A DNA stretch of 7,646 nt from Candidatus Omnitrophota bacterium (GTDB taxonomy: Bacteria > Omnitrophota > Gorgyraeia > Gygaellales > Profunditerraquicolaceae), in the NCBI GenBank assembly GCA_028719265.1, contig JAQUKF010000057.1:1-7646 (forward strand). Direction: 5' to 3'. A model generated the notes under the pieces. The model saw nothing but the letters and a program-made list of their open reading frames with translations. It searched no databases and was not told the DNA's origin. Shown one piece after another: positions 1 through 5,745 of the stretch. Every line of letters starts with the position of its first letter. Position 1 is the first letter of the stretch. The position numbers and the translations under genes were made by a program.

Positions 1-1
1 T

Positions 2-997
2 TTATTGAAAAGCTGCATATACGGGTTATCAAGGTCATTGGCAAAGCCGCTTGTTTCCCCGGAGCTATTGATTTTGTCTTTGACGGATTGCTGCAACTTG
101 AAGTGTATAACCTGCAACATAAAGAGGGAAGCGGACAAGGAGATTTTGCGGGTGGATACTGCCAAGATATTCGATATCGTCAGGCAGGCCAAAGGGATGA
201 AGATCAAGACGGTGGTTTTGAGCGGCGGGGAACCGTTTTTAGTCAAGGAGATATTCGAGATAGCGGAATACATCCAGAAGCAGGGGATGAGCAGCTCCGT
301 GACCACAAACGGTGCGTATGGCGAGGAGATGGCCAGAAGAATAGCTTTATCCAAAATAAACCATATCCATTTTTCCTGCGACGGATTGGCCGCCGGCAAT
401 GACGAAATAAGGGGGCAGGGAAGTTATGACAGGTTGATACGCACGGTCAAATTGATCAGGCAGCTTAATCCAGATAAGTCTATAGGGTTCGGCTGCGTAG
501 TCTGCAGCAGGAATTGTAATGACCTGTTCGAAATGACCATGGTGGCCGATGATCTGGGGGTCAATAGCATAAATTTTATCCCTTTTCTGGCGAATAATAT
601 CGACCCCCAGCATTCAAGCAAAGGGCACCAGCATCATTACCTCTGGCCGGACGAAAATAACCTGGCCGATTTGGAAAGGAACCTTCGAAAGATATCCGGG
701 CATAAATATAGACGTTTAGATATCAGCCCTAGTCCGGATTTTAGGCTCCTGCTTGATTATTACCGCCTGAAGCCTATACGGAAAAAGTGTTTTGCCGGTT
801 ATAAGAGCGTTATTATAACTGCTTCCAGGATGCATGAGGGCAGGATGGTCTCCGATGTCTTCTTCTGCCAGGACAGTTGCGGGAATATCTATGATACTAC
901 GTTAAAAGAAGCCTGGAATTCCTTAAAGGCAAAAGATATGCGGTTAAAGGCCCGTGCCTGCAACAATCCATGCTTGCAGTTTTGTCACTATATATAA
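2..997 (+). CDS. Radical SAM protein with SPASM/twitch-type C-terminal domain (radical SAM gene 1 of 5; 5'-partial)
   Basis: Seen: the frame is open to the left edge. The first candidate start is a TTG at position 5, but gene 2 carries about ten more residues before the shared element, so the real start is probably outside the window. Numbering from that TTG, C30-x3-C34-x2-C37 is the radical SAM [4Fe-4S] motif and GGEP (74-77) contacts SAM. TTNG (100-103), SCDG (124-127) and NDEIRG (132-137) are core barrel motifs. The C-terminal set is C262, C288, C292, C319, C323 and C327; the protein ends three residues after the last cysteine, with no tail. Family knowledge: such enzymes cleave SAM reductively to a 5'-deoxyadenosyl radical, and the C-terminal cysteines hold auxiliary Fe-S clusters. 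Odd: an additional C164-x2-C167-x3-C171 lies inside the core, absent from the four paralogues. Closest in-window relative is gene 2 (both have PD-x-R-LL, then KCF-x-GYK). Cytosolic; substrate unknown. Confidence 0.93.
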   Translation, partial: LLKSCIYGLSRSLAKPLVSPELLILSLTDCCNLKCITCNIKREADKEILRVDTAKIFDIVRQAKGMKIKTVVLSGGEPFLVKEIFEIAEYIQKQGMSSSVTTNGAYGEEMARRIALSKINHIHFSCDGLAAGNDEIRGQGSYDRLIRTVKLIRQLNPDKSIGFGCVVCSRNCNDLFEMTMVADDLGVNSINFIPFLANNIDPQHSSKGHQHHYLWPDENNLADLERNLRKISGHKYRRLDISPSPDFRLLLDYYRLKPIRKKCFAGYKSVIITASRMHEGRMVSDVFFCQDSCGNIYDTTLKEAWNSLKAKDMRLKARACNNPCLQFCHYI

Positions 998-1000
998 TGG

Positions 1001-1022
1001 CCCGGCGGCGTCCCCCCGCGGG
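1001..1022 (+). other. GC-rich intercistronic hairpin before gene 2
   Basis: The 41-base gap after gene 1 contains an imperfect inverted repeat. Bases 1001-1004 and 1006-1008 can pair with 1016-1022 (seven G-C pairs, one bulged G at 1005, seven-base loop). No T-run follows, so it is not a standard intrinsic terminator. It ends six bases before the AGG at 1028-1030 that serves gene 2. It could stabilise a processed mRNA end or tune translation of gene 2; both roles are inferred from position only. Confidence 0.35.
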
Positions 1023-1065
1023 AAAATAGGTAAAGATTATGGCGAATACAGGAAAAATAGGTAAA
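1021..1065 (+). repeat. Short direct repeat around the start of gene 2
   Basis: GGAAAATAGGTAAA at 1021-1034 recurs almost exactly as GGAAAAATAGGTAAA at 1051-1065, 30 bases later, with one extra A. The first copy supplies the AGG (1028-1030) eight bases before the ATG at 1039. The second copy lies inside the coding region and supplies a similar AGGT a few bases before an in-frame GTG at 1069. Two start signals ten codons apart are therefore possible. The repeat may equally be a small chance or slippage duplication. Confidence 0.4.
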
Positions 1066-2094
1066 AAGGTGCGTGATTTCAAATTCTGGCTGAGCCGTAA
1101 GATATGTTTTCCGCTGGTTAGCCCCGATGTCATACAGATACCCATGACCGGACTTTGTAATCTACGCTGCAGAATGTGCTCTTTGAATGGCTCCGGCGCC
1201 AAAGACCTGCCGATCGATAAAATAAAAAACATCATTGATCAGGCTGCGGGAATGGGGATAAAGGAAGCGGTGTTGACCGGCGGGGAACCGTTCTTAAGGC
1301 ATGACATATTCGATATTCTGGAATATTGCCGCCTGAAAGGCATGCACTGGGTAATTACCACCAATGGGACTTTGATCGACAAGGCTCTGGCGCAACGGTT
1401 ATCCCTTTGCGGGGGAGGACATTTACATTTTTCCCTGGAGGGTTTGGAAAAAACAAATGATTTTTTCAGAGGGGAGAGTAATTTTAAAAAGACCTGCGAG
1501 GCAATAAAAACTATTAACAGCCTGCGCAATAAAAACGGTTTTACCTTATCCGTAGGCGTAGCCTGCACGGTAATGGAACAAAACCTGGAAGAGTTGTTTG
1601 GTCTCCTGGAATACTCCGATGCGATAGGCGTGGATGTCGTTAATTTCCAGCCGCTGTTGAAGAATAATTTCAATACCCCTGAGCGCGGGGATAGTGAATT
1701 TTGGATATCCTCCGGCAGGACTGGTCTTTTGGATGAGGTTATAAAGAAGATCGGCAATTACCGCTTTCGCCATGCGAGCGTCCATCAGGAGCCTGATCTA
1801 CGGCTTTTGAATAAATATTACCTAAAGACCTTAAGCAGCCGTGACTGGAAGTGCTTCGGCGGATACAAAACCATATTTATATGCGTGGGAGACGATGGTT
1901 CGCCGCTGGTATATACCTGTCACGGTATATGCGGAAATTTAAACGAGGTTTCATTAAAGGGGGCATGGATTTCGGATACGGCCAGGGAGTTGAGAAGAAA
2001 ATCCAAACGATGCAGAGACCTGTGCCTGCAATCCTGTTATTCCCGGCAGTCATCATCCAGTCTGCTAAATATATTCAGGAGAGATAAACCGTAA
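1039..2094 (+). CDS. Radical SAM protein with SPASM/twitch-type C-terminal domain (radical SAM gene 2 of 5)
   Basis: Start: an in-frame TAG at 1027-1029 makes the ATG at 1039 the first usable start; AGG at 1028-1030 is the likely ribosome binding site. Seen: an N-terminal helix with PLVSP (25-29), then C40-x3-C44-x2-C47 for the radical SAM cluster. Core motifs are GGEP (81-84), ITTNG (106-110), SLEG (132-135), NDFFRG (140-145) and NFQP (202-205). C-terminal cysteines are C272, C294, C298, C325, C329 and C333. The usual SPASM spacing (G-x4-C before the second cysteine) is stretched here to G287-x6-C294, and C298 is an extra cysteine shared only with gene 1. A short basic tail of 18 residues follows. 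Family knowledge predicts 5'-deoxyadenosyl radical chemistry with at least one auxiliary Fe-S cluster. Length (351 residues) is ordinary for the family. The substrate cannot be read from sequence; peptide, sugar or lipid modification all remain open. Confidence 0.95.
   Translation: MANTGKIGKKVRDFKFWLSRKICFPLVSPDVIQIPMTGLCNLRCRMCSLNGSGAKDLPIDKIKNIIDQAAGMGIKEAVLTGGEPFLRHDIFDILEYCRLKGMHWVITTNGTLIDKALAQRLSLCGGGHLHFSLEGLEKTNDFFRGESNFKKTCEAIKTINSLRNKNGFTLSVGVACTVMEQNLEELFGLLEYSDAIGVDVVNFQPLLKNNFNTPERGDSEFWISSGRTGLLDEVIKKIGNYRFRHASVHQEPDLRLLNKYYLKTLSSRDWKCFGGYKTIFICVGDDGSPLVYTCHGICGNLNEVSLKGAWISDTARELRRKSKRCRDLCLQSCYSRQSSSSLLNIFRRDKP
2078..2083 (+). promoter_or_regulatory. Distant Shine-Dalgarno-like AGGAGA before gene 3
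   Basis: AGGAGA lies inside the last codons of gene 2 and is the only purine-rich site before the ATG at 2101. The spacing of 17 bases is longer than usual. Only six bases separate the stop of gene 2 from the start of gene 3, so re-initiation by ribosomes finishing gene 2 is a plausible way of starting gene 3. Confidence 0.4.
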
Positions 2095-2100
2095 ACGGCT

Positions 2101-3357
2101 ATGGACCAGTATTTGGAACGGGAATTGATAAAAGTTGAAGATATGATCGGATTTTACGCCAGCAGGGTAGTTTCTTATCCCTTGGTGCCTCCAGAACATG
2201 TCTATTTTTCTTTGACCAACCGCTGCTGCCTGCGCTGCGTTATGTGTGACATCCCTAAATCCCCGGGAAGGCAGGAAGATGAGCTGGATACGGAGGAGAC
2301 GAAAAAGATCATCTTGCAGATAAAGGATCTTGGAGTGCGGCACCTGATTTTTTCAGGGGGGGAGCCTTTGCTGCGGGAAGACTTGATAGAGCTTGTGCGT
2401 TTCGCCAGGGCCAGCGGCATTCCCTGGGTGGATATCATCACCAATGGTATTTTGTGCGACGATAATATCGTAGAGGAGCTTATCCAGGCAGGACTGAACC
2501 ACGTTACCGTTTCCCTGGATGGGATATCCGGAACGCATGATTCAATCAGGGGGAATGGTTCTTTTCAGAAGTCCGCCAGGGCAATTGACCTGTTTAATTA
2601 TCACAAGCAGAGGCTTCATGTTTCTTCCCCGAGCGTGGGGATCAATTTTACTATTTTGAACAGGAATATAGGCGACATGTTGAAGGTTGTTGAGTTCGCC
2701 AAAGAAAAAAAATGCAACGCTATAGTATTCCAGCCTGTTTTGGTAAGCAATGTCAGTATGCACGAGCGCAAGAAGAACGCCCTTTGGCCCTCTGCCGCAG
2801 AGATGCCGGACTTGGAAAAGAACATACTTGAATTGCTGTCGTTGAAATCCGGTCAACAGGATATCCTGATCTATACAGATGATGCCATATTAAAAGGCAT
2901 CCCCGGTTATTTCCGGGGGAAGAGGGCCGGCAAGAGATTTAAATGCTATGAGGCGCTGAAAAGGATAGTGATAACCTGCGATGGTAAAATATGGAGCTGT
3001 AAAGGAATTTACGGGGACCTGAAAACAGGCAGCTTGCGGCAAATCTGGCTCTCGGCCCAGGCGCAAAATGTCAGGAGAGCCGTGAATGTCTGCAAGGACC
3101 ATTGCCTGCAGGATTGTGTATATTTTCCCATGGATATTTCGGGCCAGGTAAGGGGCTTCCTTTCCGGGATAAAAGGAGCGGAGGACAGGAATATTGCCGG
3201 TAAGCGTCTGATATCCAGGATGGATTATTGTATTGACCGTCTTCGGGAGTGGTCAACGAGCCGTTCTTTGGGCGGTTTTGTCAGGCGCAGGAGGGAGGCC
3301 GGCAAGTTAAGCTCCCTCAGGAAGGAAGTATTAAATAAATGCAGGACAGGATGCTGA
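2101..3357 (+). CDS. Radical SAM protein with SPASM/twitch domain and basic C-terminal tail (radical SAM gene 3 of 5)
   Basis: Start: the frame has a stop at 2092-2094, and the N-terminal length matches gene 4, supporting the ATG at 2101. Seen: a helical N-terminus ending in YPLVPP (26-31), then C42-x3-C46-x2-C49, preceded by nothing resembling a second domain. Core motifs are GGEP (86-89), IITNG (112-116), SLDG (138-141), HDSIRG (146-151) and FQP (210-212). The C-terminal domain shows the canonical SPASM/twitch opening C282-x12-G295-x4-C300, then C331-x3-C335-x3-C339. The extra cysteine of genes 1 and 2 is replaced by Y304. Residues 340-418 form an additional tail of about 80 residues rich in Arg/Lys with alternating hydrophobics; it has no cluster motif, though it carries cysteines at 377, 414 and 418. 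The tail might bind nucleic acid, membrane or a partner; that is conjecture. Known chemistry of the superfamily is SAM-dependent radical formation; substrate unknown. Confidence 0.95.
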   Translation: MDQYLERELIKVEDMIGFYASRVVSYPLVPPEHVYFSLTNRCCLRCVMCDIPKSPGRQEDELDTEETKKIILQIKDLGVRHLIFSGGEPLLREDLIELVRFARASGIPWVDIITNGILCDDNIVEELIQAGLNHVTVSLDGISGTHDSIRGNGSFQKSARAIDLFNYHKQRLHVSSPSVGINFTILNRNIGDMLKVVEFAKEKKCNAIVFQPVLVSNVSMHERKKNALWPSAAEMPDLEKNILELLSLKSGQQDILIYTDDAILKGIPGYFRGKRAGKRFKCYEALKRIVITCDGKIWSCKGIYGDLKTGSLRQIWLSAQAQNVRRAVNVCKDHCLQDCVYFPMDISGQVRGFLSGIKGAEDRNIAGKRLISRMDYCIDRLREWSTSRSLGGFVRRRREAGKLSSLRKEVLNKCRTGC

Positions 3358-3363
3358 TTTTTT

Positions 3364-3369
3364 AAGGAG
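3364..3369 (+). promoter_or_regulatory. Ribosome binding site of gene 4
   Basis: AAGGAG sits in the 20-base gap after gene 3, eight bases before the ATG at 3378. It is among the best matches to the anti-Shine-Dalgarno sequence in the window and fixes the start of gene 4. Confidence 0.75.
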
Positions 3370-3377
3370 ACAGCTTC

Positions 3378-4520
3378 ATGGACTATATCAAGAATTTTGA
3401 ACAGGACTTGGCGTATTATTTCTCGGAACTGCTGGAGAAGCCGCTGGCCAAGCCGCTATGGATATATTTGAGCTTGAGCCATAAATGTACCTACCGCTGC
3501 CAGATGTGCGGAGTGGTCAATATTTTACAGGGGCATGAATTATCTGCTTCCGCGGTAAAGAATATATTTGATACGATTTCCGCATGGGACTGGGACTCGA
3601 CCATTGTTTTGACCGGCGGAGAGGTTTTTTTAAGGAGCGATATTTTCGAGATCATAGAGTACGGAGTTTCCAGAGGGTTAAAAATAGAAGCCGTATCTAA
3701 CGGAGCGTTGATCGACAGGGATCTAGCCGATAAAATCATTTCCTCCGGATTAAAAAATATCGCCATCTCGCTTGACGGAGCGAAAGAGGCTACCCATGAC
3801 GCCATAAGGCAGAAGGGAGCTTTTAATAAAGCCATGACCGCCATCGATAATCTGGTAAAAAGCAAATTTAGGGCGGCAGGAGGGCCGCAGATTTCGGTTT
3901 GGGTTACGATCATGAGAGAGAATGTTGGTGAACTTTTTGATGTTATCCCTCTTGTTAAACAGGCAGGTGTCGAATGCCTGGTTTACCACCCGGTCATCGT
4001 CAATCAGGACGATATGCAGAATACCTCGCCCGCCGCGCGTTTCTGGCTCAGGGAAGACGACATCGAGTTTTTAAGAAAACAGATCGATAAAATAGTAGAA
4101 TACCAAAAAAAGAATGGACTGGTGGCTTTTCTCCACGACCCTTATTTGTGGCTCAAGCATTTTAAGGGGAGGTTGACCAAAAAGGAGTGGAAATGCAACC
4201 CGTTTGTTTTCGTAAATGTCGGTCCCGATGGGGATGTACGCAGCTGCGGGGCGGCGTTCGGGAACGTAAAGGATATGAGCCTGGACGAATGTTTGAAGAC
4301 AGGGGAGGCCGACAGGGCCCGCAAGACGATGAAGAATTGCCAGAAGCCATGCCTGCAAACCTGCTGGGCCAATCCGCAATCGGATTACCTTTCCGGTATT
4401 ATAGATAACCTGATCCGTAATTTAAGGGCCTCCCGTATTGACAGGACGGCCAAAAAGGAAATATTGTTGAAAGCCTTATCCGGATTGAACAGCTACGAGG
4501 AGATGTTGAAGAATGCCTGA
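3378..4520 (+). CDS. Divergent radical SAM protein with SPASM/twitch domain, GGEV variant (radical SAM gene 4 of 5)
   Basis: Start is fixed by AAGGAG at 3364-3369. Seen: an N-terminal helix with KPLAKP (21-26), a variant of the PL-x-x-P element of genes 1-3. The radical SAM cluster motif is C37-x3-C41-x2-C44. The SAM-contacting motif is GGEV (80-83) instead of GGEP, and the HD-x-IRG motif is HDAIRQ (140-145), so two usually conserved positions differ. AVSNG (105-109) and SLDG (131-134) are kept. The C-terminal domain has canonical C273-x11-G285-x4-C290, then C321-x3-C325-x3-C329. A tail of about 50 residues follows, predicted helical, ending in the overlap with gene 5. The cluster cysteines are intact, so the protein is probably active, but altered SAM handling or substrate is possible. 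Its last eight bases overlap gene 5, implying coupled translation. Function beyond radical chemistry is not assignable. Confidence 0.95.
   Translation: MDYIKNFEQDLAYYFSELLEKPLAKPLWIYLSLSHKCTYRCQMCGVVNILQGHELSASAVKNIFDTISAWDWDSTIVLTGGEVFLRSDIFEIIEYGVSRGLKIEAVSNGALIDRDLADKIISSGLKNIAISLDGAKEATHDAIRQKGAFNKAMTAIDNLVKSKFRAAGGPQISVWVTIMRENVGELFDVIPLVKQAGVECLVYHPVIVNQDDMQNTSPAARFWLREDDIEFLRKQIDKIVEYQKKNGLVAFLHDPYLWLKHFKGRLTKKEWKCNPFVFVNVGPDGDVRSCGAAFGNVKDMSLDECLKTGEADRARKTMKNCQKPCLQTCWANPQSDYLSGIIDNLIRNLRASRIDRTAKKEILLKALSGLNSYEEMLKNA
4497..4502 (+). promoter_or_regulatory. Ribosome binding site of gene 5, inside gene 4
   Basis: GAGGAG lies in the last codons of gene 4, ten bases before the ATG at 4513. 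An in-frame TGA at 4507-4509 rules out any earlier start for gene 5, so this site and the ATG at 4513 define its beginning even though it overlaps gene 4. Confidence 0.7.
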
Positions 4521-5745
4521 TTTAAGAGAAGTGATCTTTTCCATAACCAACAAATGCAACTTAAGGTGCAAGATGTGCGACATACCTTATGGATCGGTTG
4601 CGGAGTTGACTGCGGAACAATGGAAAAAGGTGATCCGGGATGCCTCCCGGCTGGGTGCGCAGACCATTGTTTTTAGCGGCGGGGAACCGCTGTTGAGGCA
4701 GGATATTTACGAACTGATCTCTTTTTCCAGGAAAAATAATTTAAACGCCTGTATTACCTCGAATGGGTGCCTGATCGACGAACAGGCGGCGTCGAAACTC
4801 AAGGGAGCCGGGGTTAACGTGGTGAATATTTCGATCGAAGGAAAAAAAGAAACCCATGATTTCCTAAGGGGGGCGGGGACGTTTGATAAGGCGATAGCCG
4901 CCCTGAAGAATCTTAAACGGTACAAGATCGAGTCCACCGTGGCCTCTACCGTTTCAAAATACAATTACAAGGATATGCTTTATTCCCTGGAGGTGGCCAA
5001 AGAATACGGGGCAACTACCGTGAGGCTGCAGCCGTTCAACAGCATCTTTTTAAAAGACGATTCGCGTAAGGGTGAATTTTTAATAGATAAAGACGAGGTC
5101 GGCCGGCTTTCCCGCATGATTGACGAGTTTATCCGTACTGCCGCAGAATACGGGATAGCCGTTAACCCCGCAGATTACCTGTTGAAGATCCCGGAATATC
5201 TTAACGGTAAGGATTTTTATCCGGCTGTCTGCGGGGCTCTTTGGTATTCCTGTCCGATCAACCCGAACGGAGACCTGTTGCCTTGCTGGATAGAGGGAAC
5301 CAATGACAGATTGATCGGCAATGTAGCAAAAGAAGGATTGTATGAATTATGGTTATCCAGGAAAAGAGCCAAGATGATCAAGGGTATCATAAATAACGGA
5401 TGTAAAGGGTGTTTGATGAGTTGTTACGACGAAGCGTTCACCCGTAAACAATTGAAAGAGGTTCTTTCCGGAAACGCCAGAAAGATAAAAAAGATTGCCA
5501 GTTATAGGAAAATAACCGGCAGGCTCCTGCAGCTGCTGAGAAGTCAGAGGACAAGATTAAAGTCAAGGTTCAGGTTTTATGGCTCTTACGGAGGCTCTTT
5601 TCCCGCCGTGCTCAGGCGCAGGCTGCGCGCTTTTTTCGGCAGCAGCAGGCACCCGAAGCGGGATGGGCGGGCCGACAAAACCGGTTTTCTGGATGAGATA
5701 AAAGAGGCTAAAAGGAGACTGGAGAAAGAAATACGTTCCATATGA
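4513..5745 (+). CDS. Radical SAM protein with SPASM-type domain and long basic tail, short N-terminus (radical SAM gene 5 of 5)
   Basis: Start: a TGA two codons upstream and GAGGAG at 4497-4502 fix the ATG. Seen: the protein enters the first barrel strand at once and lacks the PL-x-x-P segment of genes 1-4. C15-x3-C19-x2-C22 is the radical SAM cluster motif. GGEP (56-59), ITSNG (81-85), SIEG (107-110), HDFLRG (115-120) and LQP (172-174) follow. The SPASM opening is canonical, C240-x12-G253-x4-C258, with C247 extra, then C297-x2-C300-x3-C304, closer to common SPASM spacing than the CxxxCLQxC of genes 1-4. Residues 305-410 make a tail of about 105 residues, very rich in Arg/Lys in its middle (RRRLR at 368-372) and ending in a charged helix. 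The stop overlaps the glycosyltransferase start (ATGA), so the two proteins are probably made together. The radical chemistry is inferred from the family; the substrate is unknown. Confidence 0.95.
   Translation: MPDLREVIFSITNKCNLRCKMCDIPYGSVAELTAEQWKKVIRDASRLGAQTIVFSGGEPLLRQDIYELISFSRKNNLNACITSNGCLIDEQAASKLKGAGVNVVNISIEGKKETHDFLRGAGTFDKAIAALKNLKRYKIESTVASTVSKYNYKDMLYSLEVAKEYGATTVRLQPFNSIFLKDDSRKGEFLIDKDEVGRLSRMIDEFIRTAAEYGIAVNPADYLLKIPEYLNGKDFYPAVCGALWYSCPINPNGDLLPCWIEGTNDRLIGNVAKEGLYELWLSRKRAKMIKGIINNGCKGCLMSCYDEAFTRKQLKEVLSGNARKIKKIASYRKITGRLLQLLRSQRTRLKSRFRFYGSYGGSFPAVLRRRLRAFFGSSRHPKRDGRADKTGFLDEIKEAKRRLEKEIRSI

Noticed and set aside
88..402. A 104-codon plus-strand open frame inside gene 1, which might have been a small peptide precursor.
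   Set aside because: It lies wholly inside gene 1 in another frame, has no ribosome binding site or leader/core layout, and its composition is that of a shifted coding frame.
1239..1757. A 172-codon minus-strand open frame antisense to gene 2.
   Set aside because: It is fully covered by a well-supported radical SAM gene; the translation shows no motif or signal peptide and looks like an antisense shadow.
2356..2362. A run of seven G within the GGEP codons of gene 3, a possible slippage site.
   Set aside because: The frame is intact through it, the run follows from SGGEP codon choice, and no downstream slippery-site structure or alternative frame of interest is seen.
224..4689. The 12-base word GGCGGGGAACCG found at 224, 1279 and 4678, as a possible regulatory repeat.
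   Set aside because: Each copy encodes the GGEP motif of a radical SAM gene in the same frame, so the repetition is explained by protein conservation.
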